Positions 43,359-55,182 are shown, counted from the first letter of the stretch. The stretch is DNA of 64,000 nucleotides from Heterodera schachtii (GCA_023374025.1 SIJG01000007.1:1779852-1843851), one strand, 5' to 3'. Numbers and translations: made by a program. The notes: a model not told the origin generated them from the sequence alone.

Positions 43359-46322
43359 ATGGCTCTCATTTGCGCATCTCTTAACACCTTCCATCTGCTG
43401 GTCATTTTCACTTGGCAGTTTATGATTTTGTTCGCCACTCAAATGCTTTTCGGTGCAAAATTAAAAAAGCAAAATTAATTTTGAAAATATTTAAAAAGCG
43501 ACAAAAAAATCACTATTAATAATGAAATAACTTAATAATTAACAACAAAAAGGAAAAAAGAGAGATTCTCATCTCTTTGTTCACAAATTCAGGCATTTTC
43601 ACCACTTTTACGCCAAAATGGCGTTGTTCCGTGCCGACCGATCAGAATTTTTCCATCGTTCCGTCCACTTTTGGCAAGGACTGCTCCGTTTTCGAACGTT
43701 GTGATGCCGAACAAATCGAATTCGAAGCGATTCCCTTCGCTTCGGCCGCCGTCGATTTCCAATGGATTTGCGGCACCGGCGCCTACACAAAGGCATTGTA
43801 CAGCCAAGTGAGTGGTGGCACAATATGAAGTGATTGTGGCCGTGCCATTCCCATTCAGATCCAATTCTTCGGTGTTTTGCTCGGCACTGTCCTTTTGGCC
43901 CCTCTCTCCGACACTTATGGCCGAAAGCCAATCGGTGAGTGTTTGTGTGGCTAATTCCGATCGATTTCGATTGATTCGCACCGTCAAGGTCTGATCACTT
44001 TCTTCTTTGGCCTTCTCTCGTTGGCACTCTCCGCTCTGTCGCCCAATTGGCAATGGCTTTTGTTTGGCCGATTCACCGTCTCTTTGCTTATGGGCGGCTC
44101 TTTGGTCGTCGTGGCCACATTCACAATGGAAATAATGCCGCCGGAACATCGGATGATCCTTCGCACTTTCTGCAATTGGGTTGGCACTTGGGAAAAAAGG
44201 CCTAGCGTTTTTTCTTCCGTTTCGTGCCTTCGAGCGCTAAAAATGCCAATCGTTTCCTTTCTTTCCCATGGCATTTCTCTCCCCAAGGGCATCTCTCGTC
44301 TGATTCTCACTTCTCTGTGCTTTCTTTTCCCCGATTGGCGTTCTGCCAGCATCGTTTGTGCCATTGCGTCGGTCCCCGGCCTTCTGATCATGGCTTTTCT
44401 TCTGCCGGAGTCGCCCATTTGGCTTCACAGTCAGAATCGACTTGATGAGATGCTTCGCAGCGAAAAGCAAATCGCGCGTCTCGCGGGCGTTGAGCACGCG
44501 CCGGTGGAGAAGAAGGCACCCATTCCGGAAAGGAAGGCCAACTTCTGGTCCTTTTGTGCTCGTTTTGGCTAATTACTCTCGTCACTTTTCTTAGGTCTCT
44601 CGTCAGCGATCGGTCGCTTTTCTCGCGTCTGCTCGTCCTTTGGATGATGTGGTCAGTTTGGCTTGTCCATCGATCACTTTGTCTGTCTGTCTCCCCATTG
44701 TTCAGGTTCACCTCCTCAATGTCCTCCTACTCCGTCGACTTGAACAGTTCCAACCTCAGTGGTGATCTGTTCCTCAATCAGTTGCTTCTCTCCATCCCAG
44801 TGATCATTTCCAAATTGGTCCGTCCGTTCGTCGTCATTTTGTCCATTTTCTGATCACCCATTCCTTTTTCTTCTGCTCTCAGATGCTTTTGGCTTTGGAC
44901 ACTTACATGCCAAAGTTTTCTCGACGAAATCTCCACCATTTCGCCCAAATGATCGTCATTTTCTGTTTCATTGTGCTGACCGTTCTGGTGCTGCTAAAAT
45001 ATGAAGTGAGTCAATTTGAGAGAGAAAAGTGCCATTTTCAAACTAATCGATCGACGTGAGAATGCCGTGTTCCCAACAATCCATTCGCCATTTGCCCATT
45101 AATTTCCCGTATCCCTCTTCCCCCCCCCCTCGTCCATATTCCATTCCTTCTTTCCATACGTTAAAAAGGGCCAAGCGACGGTGCTGGTGTTGAACCAGCT
45201 GGGCAACGTTTTCATCCAGTTCACTTGGGATGCGTGCTATCTCTCCGGCACCGAGTTGATGCCCACCGTTTTGCGTGCCTCGGCCATGGCGAGTTTTTCG
45301 CTGGTCGGCCAATTCGGTGCTTTGATCGCACCGGCGGTGAGTCACTGGCAATTCAAAATCAAACTGACCATGCTAAAACCCTTGGAAGTTCTTTGTTGCT
45401 TTGTTCGTCCGTTTTGCTTCTGTCCCTTCCCTCCGCCGGCCTTTGCCACGCTTTTCATTTTCCCTCGGGCGATGGTCACTTTCACAGTTTTGCCAATTGC
45501 TTTCTGAGTGGGCATCGACTCGGTGTGCCAATTGGTGGCATTTGCTGATGCCATTCCAAATAGCGTTCGTTGTATTTGGCACTCTCTCTCTTTGCTTTTC
45601 CTATGTTTTGCTATATTTTTAATTAATTGCCCCTAATTTGGCCCCAGGGCCCATGGATTCTTTTCATCAATCTCTTCGGCGTCATTTTCCTCGAGTTCAC
45701 TTGGGATGCCAACGTTTTGTCGGCGGTTGAGTCAATGCCCACTCTGTTGCGCTCTTCCGCCCTTGGCAGTTGCAGTTGCATCGCGCGGGTCGGCGGATTT
45801 TTTGCGCCTGTGGTTGGCTTTTTGTTTTTTTTAATTTCTTTTCTCTTTTTGTTTGTTTTATTAACATCGCCAATTAATTAACAAATACTAATTTATATAA
45901 TTTATTTTAAATTTTAAAGAAATTTAATGAATTAAAAATTGAAAATATTAAAAGAAATTAGACAAATTCGGTTAAATTATTTATAAATTTTAATTAATTT
46001 TGCTCTGATTGAATTCATATTTTATGCCTCCCCCTCATTTGTTAGTTGGTTTTCTTCAACGAGCATTGGGGTGCCAGTGCCTATTTGGCCGTTTCACTTT
46101 TGGGAAGTGCCAATTTGTTCGTCTCGTGGATGTGGCTAGTGGACACAAAAGTAAAAAGAAACAGTTTAAAATTCGAAATTTGAATTGCCTTAGGGCGTCG
46201 ATTTGGACGCGGTCATTTTGGACGAGGAAAGCGCCGAAGGGGAAGAAGCAAAGAAAAGTTGGACGAGAGAAAACCAAAAAGGACAGAACAGTGAGGGAGA
46301 AATGTTCTTGAGAAAAGCGTAA
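43359..46322 (+). CDS. SLC22-type organic ion transporter (major facilitator superfamily)
   Basis: Exon 1 (from ATG 43359) encodes the first membrane helix (FHLLVIFTWQFMILFATQML). The extracellular loop has WRCSVP, CSVFERC and FQWICG. Then come helix 2 and the MFS loop (FFGVLLGTVLLAPLSDTYGR KPIG), GLITFFFGLLSLALSALSPN, the amphipathic segment ESPIWLHSQNRLDEML, and WMMWFTSSMSSYSVDLNSSN. Two homologous, consecutive phase 0-0 exons follow (45169-45336 and 45648-45812), each with FTWDA and MPT-x-LR-x-SA. The 3' exons encode EHWGASAYLAVSLLGSANLF and an acidic tail ending MFLRKA at TAA 46320-46322. SLC22 proteins move organic cations, anions or carnitine across the plasma membrane; the substrate cannot be told. 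An upstream exon may be missing because the N-terminus is short. Confidence 0.88.
45169..45336 (+). other. Duplicated transporter exon A
   Basis: Encodes 56 residues around helices 10-11, from GQATVLVLNQLGNVFIQFTW to SLVGQFGALIAPA. Flanked by an acceptor (ttaaaaag) and a strong donor (gtgagt), both phase 0. Homologous to exon B 311 bp downstream. Confidence 0.8.
45648..45812 (+). other. Duplicated transporter exon B
   Basis: Encodes 55 residues from GPWILFINLFGVIFLEFTWD to IARVGGFFAPV with an acceptor ttggccccag and donor GTG|gttggc, again phase 0. It aligns with exon A over its whole length. Including both would give a protein with two copies of the same helix pair, so mutually exclusive use is likely (inference). 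Confidence 0.75.
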
Positions 46323-46817
46323 CGGGTGAAAAACGAACGACGCACGAACGAATACTGTATTGTTGTAAAAAGTACGATACTTATACAAAAGATAGTCATT
46401 TTACTCACAAATCAGTCGCAATTTCATTCTCTCGGGGCATTTGCCAATCGCTAATTGATTTATTAGTGGATGTACTCACAAAAATAATTAATTTATCAGC
46501 TTTAAAATGTCAAATGTTCTGTTGCTTTGTATACAAATATTAATTAAGGAGCAAATTTCCAATTTTCACCCAAATGCTCTCGCAATTCCGAGAAAGGCAG
46601 GCAACTTTTAACGAAAGTGCTCCCTAATTACACAATTAAGCAGTGTTACCATGTTTTGTCTTGTCTGTTATTTTATACATTCAAACGGATGAGTTTTGGT
46701 TTTTAATTTGAAAATCAAAAAAATGAAAAAAGAATGAATTCTTTGGCCTTTTGTCCCTTTTTTTTGGTGTGCTCTTTTGGTCAGCTGTTTTTCCCCCTCA
46801 CTTTTCTGTTCCGTCGT
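46323..46817. other. Convergent region between the transporter and nck-1
   Basis: About 500 bp of AT-rich DNA with the 3' ends of two convergent genes. No gene or structured repeat seen. Confidence 0.5.
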
Positions 46818-49172
46818 TTATTTTGGTAAAGGTTTCCGTAGGAAAAGGTTCACAATTCCGTCGCTGAATATCGGCGAACTCATATAATTCCTAAGAGTGA
46901 ATTTCAAATTAATTTCGTCCGTTTGGCTTTCCGTTTGCTCACAATATTAATTTTTCCATAGATTCGAATCGGCGATTGCCAATTATAAATTGGGCGCTCG
47001 CGGCGTCGAATTGCACCCAAAAATGTTTGTTTTTGGCCGAGTCTTTGAGCGAAATGGAAAAATCTCCGGGCTTCGATTCGCTGTCGCGCACCTAAAAATT
47101 AAAATTTCGAAGAAATGCCAAACATTGTCTTTTTTCAAACCAAAAAATCGCCCTCAACGCCGCGCGTTTTCAGCAGAGTGTCCGACTGTTCCCGTGTTAT
47201 GTGTCCGTAATACCTGCACTTTTTCGCCATTAGAGATGCTTTTGGGCGTGCCGAGAGGTAAAAGCCACGCCCAAATGACGAGAATGGACGGAATTCTGGG
47301 GGAGTCGGCTTAAACCCCTGGGCTATGCCTTTGCAAAATGTGCCGTTTCCCTCCCTCCGTTTTCACTTGCCACGGCTGTCGCGCGTAGGGCCCCGTCAGT
47401 TGGTCCCTTAATTCATTAACTAATTAACAAAAATCTAGTAAAAACACCACCAGTCGGAACTGCCAATGTAAGAGTTTGGCCGAGGGGAGGGAGGGACAGG
47501 CGAAAGGGAAGAGGAGGGCACGGACGGAGGCGCGGCACTTACGCCGGGGGAGTCGAAGGCGCCCCTGTTGGGGTTTTGGTCGACCACTTCGATGTAATTA
47601 GTGGGGACGAGCCCTTGGGGGAAGCGAATTAACGGCCACAGGCAGACAGAGACCGACCTGTCTGTCCATATTGGTTCCTGGCCATCCACCACTCGGGATC
47701 CTAATGACATAGTAATTAATTAATTAATTAGTGGCCCCTTAATCGACTCACATCCACGGGGTGCTCGAGAATGTCCAACCGTTCGTGCTTCACAAAGGAA
47801 AGCTCCTGAGGGTTCTGTGCTTCGAAGGAGTAAAGACAGAGGACAATCTGAAAAGGCACGGCATTATTAAGCAAAAGGGTGCAAAGATAAGGAAATAAAT
47901 TGGGAATTATTAATGCATTAAAATAATCGGAGGGAATTCATTCAATTAAATGGGAATTCTTTTATTCACGGGGCCATAACTTTGTGATGCCAAAGTGAAA
48001 AGCCTAATCAATATAAGGGAATAATCAGGCAAAGTTTGATTAAATTTGTTTTATTATTTGAATTTATTATGAATTTTTAAATGAAATTTTCGATAAAGTT
48101 GACAGAACTTATATAAAACCCTAATAAAATAATGTAAAATTAAAAGCCATTATGGAAATGGAGGGTTTTTTAATTATGGCCAAATTCATTCGTATCGTTA
48201 AAATACGTTCCAAATTTTTTACAAATTAAAATGCAAAGGGCGGAGGACAGAAATGGAAATTTGTTCGAAATTGCCCCGAATTTGCCCTTTGTTTTTCCCG
48301 CCGATACCTCCAAAACTCTGTCGGGAATGTGCTGCGTTTGCGGTGCCTCCGCCGTTGGGCCAATTCCGTTGGTTTTTGGCGTTCCGTTTTCGCTGAGTTC
48401 CGGCAATTCGTCGTCCGGCGGCTGTTCCCTCACATAATTTGAGGGAAACCATCCCCGGCGGGCCCCGGCCCCCTCCTCCTCGCCCTTCCACCACCCATCC
48501 GCCGATTTGTCCAACACGCGCAGTCGGACGCCCCTTCTCAGTGCCAATTCATCGTCCTTAAACGGACAAATGGCAAATGGACCGATTTGGCCAAGAGAAT
48601 TCAAATTTGGCAAAAACGAACCCTTTGGGGGGCGTAATCGAACAGAACGACGGCGACGGAATGGAGCCTCTGAAAGGGGAGGGGAAGAATGGAAAACAGA
48701 AATAAAGGAAAACGCATGGACGGATTCAATGGGACACTAATTAATTAATTAAGGTTAATTGGCTGCTAATTAACCTTTCCATTTCCGTTGCTCAAATGAT
48801 TTGCCGAGCGAAGGTTCTCCTTGTCCTTCTCGCCTTAACTTTTCATTTCCTCAAGTGATTTTGTCCGTTTCCTTCTCTCACCAATTGACTCTTTTTGCAT
48901 ATAATTGCTTGGGACAAAGCCAATTTGGCCGCGGGCATTCATCGCCTGTTTTTTTAATTATTTTAAAAATTCGAATGTCGAATTCCTTCTCACTTTCCAC
49001 CATGGATTAGTGTCGTCCAGCAATTTAAGCCTTTCATTTTTAGTCACAGAAAGTTCCTGAGCAAAAAGACCAAAAAAAATTAAAATAACGTTCAATTTAT
49101 TTGAGTTTTTGGTTTTACCCTTTCTTCTTGGGCTTCGTAATCGAATTTGGCCACAACGAATTCGTCGTTCAT
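46818..49172 (-). CDS. nck-1: NCK adaptor protein (three SH3 domains and one SH2)
   Basis: NCK links phosphotyrosine receptors to actin regulators. From the ATG at 49172, SH3-1 reads MNDEFVVAKFDYEAQEER, ELSVTKNERLKLLDDTNPWW and GQIGFVPSNYMQKES. SH3-2 reads SVAVVLFDYAPPK, DDELALRRGVRLRVLDKSAD, GWWKGE and GWFPSNYV. SH3-3 reads VLCLYSFEAQNPQELSFVKH, EWWMARNQYGQTG and GLVPTNYIEVV. The SH2 domain has YYGHITREQSDTLLKTRGVE, FLVRDSESKPGDFSISLK with the phosphotyrosine-binding Arg, and ends NYMSSPIFSDGIVNLFL with stop TAA 46818-46820. The linker before SH3-3 is longer than usual and rich in Pro and Glu. The domain order is exactly that of NCK, which rules out GRB2. Confidence 0.94.
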
Positions 49173-49899
49173 TGGAAATCAAAAAGAATTGCCGTGGATA
49201 AACAAACCGAAAAAAGAAGTGATAAAAATTAAATAAAAGTAAAAATAAATTTAAAAAAAAAATGAAAAAAAATGTGGGGGCTTTTTGCTGTCATTTTCTT
49301 CTTCGCTTTCCTTTCTTTGCTCACATTTTGCTTTTCTCTTCTTCTTATTGACTTTTTCTTTCCAATTGACGCGAAACTACGCAAATCGAAAGGAAAGGAA
49401 ACGAAACATTCGAATTAATTGTCATTTACCTAATTAACTAATTAATCAATCCAATTAGAGGTAGAAACCCAAAACAATGAGAGAATATTTTCTGTAATTA
49501 ATTAATTTATCAACAAAATATTAATAATTTAATTATGTGATTAATGCCGACGGTATTTTAAAGATTAATTACATAATTAATTGAGCAAATCGATGCCAAT
49601 CTTTTGACTGCCTTTTTTCACATGTCCCACCATCAGAAGCATTTTCCTCCCGCCACCTTTAAATCCGACCGGCGTTTGCTCAGTGCGCCGTACCAAAGTC
49701 GAAATGCCGAACGAATGCAGCGGAGAATGTAAGGGCATTTGCCAATCTTTGAATTTCTGCCGCTTTTCTCAATTTGAGTGGCCACGGAATGAGCGAACAC
49801 TCGCGCAAATTCACTTCCGACGGCAATTACTTTTGCACTTTTGAAGGTGAAACTCGAGGGATATACAATTCGAAGAACAATTTACGATTTTGAGGGTCA
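49173..49899. other. Divergent intergenic region upstream of nck-1
   Basis: AT-rich, with poly(A) runs and aattaattaa blocks. It separates nck-1 (minus) from the coiled-coil gene (plus) and probably holds both promoters. A slightly richer segment at 49630-49830 could hold 5' UTR or an unseen exon. Confidence 0.45.
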
Positions 49900-50750
49900 A
49901 TGGAAGTCGCCGTGGAAATCGAAGTGAAAGAAACGACGGAAAACGAAGAGACGGACGAAGCGAATGGCACGGCAAATTCGAAACAGAAAATGGCACAGGA
50001 AAAGCCGAAAGGGCAGCAGAGGGAGGAGGAAGAGTAAGCGAGGAAAACATTGGCAGGGAGTGTGTTGTGGGGGACTGTCCGATTTTAGCCTTTTATTGGC
50101 GCCGTCTCTCTCGGCCGGCGAATTTGGCCACCACCAAAGGCATTTCGCCGCTTCTCCGATTAAAACGGATGAGGTACGATTAATAAAATCAAATTATTTT
50201 CCCGTCGGTTATTCTTCCATTCTCCGCTTCTTCAGCTGCGCCCTCTCCCCCAATTTCGGCACTCTTTTCGCCACAATTCGTCGCTCTCTTCCGCCGCCGT
50301 CGGTTCTCTCCGCCAATTGCTTCGTTTCGACCCCTGCCAATGTTTCGACATTGGCGAAGTGCTCAGAATTTGTTTTTTTGAGTTTTAAAATGCAAATTGC
50401 TTCTCATTCTTTTCAACAGTTTCGCGTTCGAATGGCGGCGGCTCAGCAGAAAATTGAGAATTTTTGTTCATTGAATTTGGACAATGTGAAATTAAAGCAA
50501 GAAAATGGACAATTGAGACAAAAGTTGGACAAAAGCGAACATCGGTAAGAAAAAGGAGAACAATTAAAGCAGAAAAAAGCACACAAAATAATTCTGAAGG
50601 ATCGCACTTTTGGAGGCGTCGCTTTTGGAACGGAACGAACGATTGAAAGAAATGCTAAAGGAAAATGTGTTCATGAGAGCACAATTCAAAAAAGTGCAGA
50701 ACGAATTCGGAATGCAAACGCTGAACGAAGTGTTCAATCGGAGGGGGTGA
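49900..50750 (+). CDS. Coiled-coil protein of unknown function
   Basis: Five exons (49900-50033, 50089-50173, 50236-50358, 50420-50544, 50600-50750) agree in phase and give 205 residues. The N-terminus is acidic (MEVAVEIEVKETTENEETDE) and followed by Lys/Gln/Glu repeats. A middle part has SLSAGEFGHHQRHFAASP and LRQLLRFDPCQCFDIGE. The C-terminal half is a clear heptad coiled coil (NVKLKQENGQLRQKLDKSEH, IALLEASLLERNERLKEMLK) ending EVFNRRG. This resembles a dimerising leucine-zipper-like helix without a basic region. I recognise no family. Confidence 0.7.
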
Positions 50751-51012
50751 AAAAAGGGACAAAAAATGTGAAAAAAGTGAAAAAATGGACAAAAAATGTG
50801 AAAAAAAAGTGAAAAAATGGACAAAAAATGTGAAAAAATGGACAAAAAATGTGAAAAAAGTGAAAAAATGGACAAAAATGTGGAAAAGGTGAAAAAATGG
50901 ACAAAAAATGTGAAAAAATGGACAAAAAATGTGAAAAAGGTGAAAAAATGGACAAAAATGTGAAAAAGGTGAAAAAATGGACAAAAAATGTGAAAAAAAT
51001 GAAAAAATGGAT
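50751..51012 (+). repeat. A-rich minisatellite directly after a stop codon
   Basis: Copies of gaaaaaatggacaaaaaatgt with small indels repeat about ten times, beginning immediately after the TGA of the coiled-coil gene, so it probably lies in its 3' UTR. The minus strand has long open frames through it (FFHFFHIFCPFF-type) that are artefacts. Confidence 0.9.
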
Positions 51013-51326
51013 TCAAATTTGAAATTGGGAGGAATTGGAATTTTCGAAAATGGTGTGCCGTTGCGTGGTGTTACAGCTCCAAGAGCAGCCGATCGGCTAA
51101 ATAACTTTGCCACAGTCTCAATTCGATTTCAAACCGACAAAACAAAAAGCTTTAGCCAGTTCTTTTTTTAATTATTGAGAAACAAATTAATTGGGTAATT
51201 AAAAAACAATTAAATTAGTGTTTATGCATTAATTGGCGTCCCCCCCCCCCAAAATTTCCAATTTTGCAAATGTTTATTTATCATTCGTTCATTAATAAGT
51301 CAACAAATCAATACTTTGTCCAATTA
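51013..51326. other. Convergent intergenic region
   Basis: AT-rich with a C tract near 51240. Nothing else recognised. Confidence 0.5.
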
Positions 51327-52328
51327 TTACAAATGTTTCATTTTCTTCTCCCAATATCCGCATTCCTCCAAGTCGGAATTGAATTCGAACAAATCGCAGC
51401 ATTTCTCCACTTCGCTCACACTTTTGCACCGTTCGAATTCCTCCGCCATATCACCTCCATACGTACTGAAATATCCATGCTCAATTGACCTGACTGGTCC
51501 ATTTAATATTTCCCAATTCCGTACTTTTCTTGTGTTGTGGTGGCACTGCATTGGCTTGCCAATGGGTATTTTCTGCAGCACTCTTCCGCGTAATATCCCC
51601 GCCGAAGGCACTTCGCGTACGCATTGTCCGGCTCTTCCCTGTCATTTATTTGCTTTTGGAATCGGCAATTTCTGTCCGAACTGATTTGCTAGTTATACTG
51701 TATTGCTACCGTACATTTTCCCGATCATAAAATAATAGTATCTTTTATCCGTTGGCCAATCCCTCCCATTTTCCCATTTTTACCCCCCGTAAATTTACGC
51801 CGTTTCTGTGGTTGTCTGCGGTTGCCAATGTTCACATTCCTTCAACTTTTTGTCCTCGAATATGAAGCAGCAATTGTCCTTGCTTTGGTTCAGCTTCTCC
51901 ATACACTTTTTGAACGTTTCGTCCGAATATTCCCTTAAGCATTCTTTGCCTTCCCCTCCGTCCCCCCGGGGCTTTTCCCTACGGTTCCTCCGTCGTCGTT
52001 TCGCCCGCTTCCGTCGTTGTGTCCTCCAGCAAACATTCGTCGCCTCCGCCCGACACTTCGCAGCACTTTTTGTGGTCCTCAAATTGGTCCATGCATTTTT
52101 CGTAGATGTTCTCCCAGCCGTACGGCTTCGGCTCGTCCGTCTCTTGCGGTTCCTCCGTTCCGTCCGTTTCTTCCCCAAAGAATGGGTCTTCCTTTTCTTC
52201 GCTTTTGCTGCAGCAAAAGGCACTTTAAATGCTAATGTGTCCTAATTTTCGAACCTGTGGATGGATTTAGCGCTTATTTGTCCGACAAAAAACAGAAGAA
52301 TGGCCAGGAAAAGGAAATGTTTGGACAT
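51327..52328 (-). CDS. Secreted protein with four exon-encoded CC modules
   Basis: Five exons: 52328-52255, 52207-51983, 51933-51799, 51638-51525, 51465-51327. All four introns are phase 2 and the total is 228 residues. Exon 1 is a signal peptide (MSKHFLFLAILLFFVGQISA). Each later exon carries one module with the pattern C-x(8-10)-CC-x(8-11)-C: KCMDQFEDHKKCC then EC; KCMEKLNQSKDNCC then ECEHW; KCLRRGYYAEECC then QC; RCKSVSEVEKCC then ECGYW. Thr/Glu-rich linkers (TTTETA, EAGETTTEEP) join the modules, and exon 2 adds an acidic stretch. No transmembrane segment follows, so it should be secreted. The family is not recognised. Alternative: two genes, with a stop right after TTTETA, but the in-phase donor there favours one gene. 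Confidence 0.78.
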
Positions 52329-53159
52329 TTCGAATTGGACGGATGAAGACGAAAAGTAAGGCAAAAGAAGGGACAAATTGCGACGGAGCAGGGAGAGGGA
52401 GGGAGAAGCGGAAAATGGCGAGAAAAGGGGGCGAAGGGACACTTTTATAGGGGGCACGGGGAAAAAAGGCCAATTGGGACAAAAGTGGGGGAGAGGGGGC
52501 ATTTGAAAGGAAAATTTAAAAATTACGAAAGGGAGGAAGAAAATTGAGGGAGGGAGAGAGAGTTGTGATTCATCCATTCATTCTTCCGTTGAAAAAAGGG
52601 AAGCATAGCCATGGAAAAGCAATTGCCGAAGAAAACAACGACGGAAGGGCTTTCATCTGCCGACCGATGAATCACTCGAAAAACGAAGCGCAATTAGCAA
52701 AAGAAAGAAAGAAGGGAAATGATTTGAATTATTTTACGATTTTATTATTCTTTTTCTCGTAGATAGTGACGTGTATTTATTTATTTATTATTATTTCGTA
52801 GGAATGATTTGAGTGAAATGAAAAGTCAAAGTCAATGGAAATGTTTTGCGGGCGACGGTCACTGATCGGCCCAATGGCATTTATTCTTTTCGGGACGGAC
52901 AAAGCGAATGAATGTGCCGAGCGATCATTTGTCTGGTCATGCCGCGTCACTTTGCTCACCTACGGAGGAAGAGCAACACTAAAAAGCGACAAATTGAAAT
53001 GGCAATGCCACGTTGGCACCCCCTCCACCAATTAAAGAAAATCGCATCCAAAACACCCTTAATTGCGTTACGTCCCAAATTTGCCAAAGGGCCAATGCCG
53101 CATTTGCCCCCCGCCCAAATTGCCAATGTTCGTCCCCTCCACGCCCCCTCCGTTTTCAC
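52329..53159. other. Region between the CC-module gene and the globin gene
   Basis: Purine-rich at 52380-52560, AT-rich at 52730-52800. A 3' exon of the globin gene may lie around 52950-52975 (CCSSS-coding, between a tttttag acceptor and a gtgagc donor) or the coding frame may simply run on from 53159 toward 52956. Neither could be settled. Confidence 0.4.
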
Positions 53160-54092
53160 CTGTTTTAACAATAATCGCTGCTGCGGAAGTGAGGACCGCC
53201 GCTGTTGGCGCACTTCGGCATAATAACCATCACGGACATTGGAAAACATAAACTGCATGAGCTGAGACCAGGCCAATCTGAAGAACGGAGAAGGGCATTC
53301 ATTCCAAATTGGCCATTTCTTTTGGCATTTTTTCCCTTTTTTCAATTTCCGTTTTTTCTTTTTTTGCGTTGTGTCATCATTTTCCATATTAATTTGATTG
53401 TTCATTTGTTTTGTTGTTTTCTACTCACAATGTTTCACATCGCTTCTGCGTCCCCGCGTCCAATCGCAAACATTCGGCGATTGTCGCGTCGGCGATGGTG
53501 GAAAAAAACTCGGGCCGAAAGCCAAAGTGGCAAAGTTGGGCATGCATCTCGCCAAAAGCGAACGAAGTGGCGGCGACTTTCGATGGCAATTCGATGTTCG
53601 CCACACATTCAGTGATCAGCGAGAAAATGTCATTTGCCAATTCGTCCGCTTTTTCTTCCTGCAGATGGCCAATGAACGATTTGAATTCGGCACGGAGGGC
53701 AGAAGCTCTTTTCAGAATTTGTGGACCAATGACGGGTCTGAACAGAACGAAAGTGCGGAGAATGGCCAGAAAATGCCGAAACAAAGAAAAGAATTAATTA
53801 AATTTTATTGGACTGTTAATTGGCAAATGTTTCGATTTAATTATGCCACGTGTGCCTCCTTTCTACCGACTTTGCGTTTCTGAAGCATTGCTGAATGCGC
53901 AGTCGCGTCAGTGGGGGCATCGCTCCTCCATTTGCGGTCGAAGAGGAGAATTTGCGACCGTTTTTGAGACCATCGCCGGCGAGTGCGTGTTGATAGGAGA
54001 GGTTGGCGATCACCTTAGGAATGGTAGAATAGCACTAATCAGTGATTAGAAGAATTACAGGTGTTCAATTGCTTTCCTTCTCTTTGTTATCT

Positions 54093-54139
<47 letters not shown>

Positions 54140-55182
54140 CTCTCTCTCGCCCTCTCTCTCTTTCTCTCTCTCTGCTCTCGCTCTCTATTCTCTCTCTCTC
54201 GCCCTCTTTCTCTCTCTCGCCCCTCTTTTTCACATTCCTTCTTTTGTTCTTCAATAAATGCCGAATTTATCACCCCTTTTTCTCATGGTCTGATTGATCA
54301 CTTTCTTCCTCCTCCTCCTGATCTGTTCATCTTCTCCCCTCCCCCTTCCAAAAATGCCTTTTTTGTCCCTTTCTCTGCCGTGCCAACCTGACATTCCGCC
54401 GCTTTCATTTGTGCCGTGCATATGGATGTGCTGCGAATGCGCTTTTTCTGCTGTTGTTCCACCGTCAAAAGAAACTCCGAAACGGCCGAAGCTTTGCGTT
54501 GTTTCGCCGTCGAATTTGCGTCTTTGGCATTTTTCGCTAAATAAAATGGCAATGGCATGCCGTGCTTTTGCTGGGTGTCTTCGTCTGCTCACCGGTCCCT
54601 CCGTCCGTCGCCCCGTCCCCCGGGGGTTGCTTCTTCTGCTCCGTCTCCCCCCGCTTTTCCTCCTCCTTTTGCTGCGTTTGTTCTCCATTTGTCCCTCTTC
54701 TGCCCATCATCCTTCCCTCCACTCCATGCGATTGTTTCTTCCTTCCGTTCCTCTGCTTTTTGATGTATGCTCCGCCGTTCAAATTTTTTGATTGGTCATT
54801 TTGCAATTTGATCGCCGGCGCTGGACAATTGGAAATTGGGCTTAAAAAGACAGAAATGGTCAATTATTATGTAATTGCTGGCACACGGAGAGTTTAGCCC
54901 ACAAATCAGTCAAATGACTCTTTTCGGGTGCCTTTGTCCTTTTTCTCTGTTCTCATCCTTAATTTGTCCTTTCCCCCTCCCTTTTCTCTTCATTTTGCCT
55001 TAACTCTTCCCCCCTCCCTCCCTTTCTTTTTGTTATTCTTCAAAATTGAATTGTCACCTCCTCTCCGCTGGGCCTTCTTCAATTCCCGACAGAACTGTGC
55101 TCGATTGAGCTTTGCTCATTTTTCGGCCAATGCCCAAATGTTGTCTTAGCATCAACGAAGTGGCGGAGTGTTCGTTTCCCAT
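53160..55182 (-). CDS. Nematode globin with long N-terminal extension, probably N-myristoylated
   Basis: Exons 55182-55058, 54840-54593, 54536-54388, 54034-53850, 53737-53429 and 53277-53160 agree in phase (378 codons). The extreme 3' end is unresolved. The start MGNEHS fits the N-myristoylation rule (Gly2, Ser6). About 190 hydrophilic, Lys/Gln-rich residues precede the globin fold. The fold starts near PLTRLRIQQCFRNAKSV, continues IGPQILKRASALRAEFKSFI and CVANIELPSKVAATSFAFGE, then MHAQLCHFGFRPEFFSTIAD, where the His of GEMHAQ is the likely proximal haem ligand. The end is AWSQLMQFMFSNVRDGYYAE followed by VRQQRR, a signature of C. elegans GLB proteins. Such globins are often membrane-linked and act in redox or oxygen signalling. 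One intron holds a CT microsatellite. Confidence 0.82.
54095..54221 (+). repeat. (CT)n microsatellite in a globin intron
   Basis: More than 40 mostly perfect ct dinucleotides with scattered cg and ttt interruptions, inside the intron between globin exons 3 and 4. Confidence 0.95.

Noticed and set aside
46990..47313. 107-codon plus-strand frame
   Set aside because: The minus strand here encodes the NCK SH2 domain with conserved residues and correct splicing; the plus frame is its shadow.
50564..51113. Phe/His-rich minus-strand frames of up to 152 codons
   Set aside because: They are the reverse strand of the A-rich minisatellite after the coiled-coil gene.
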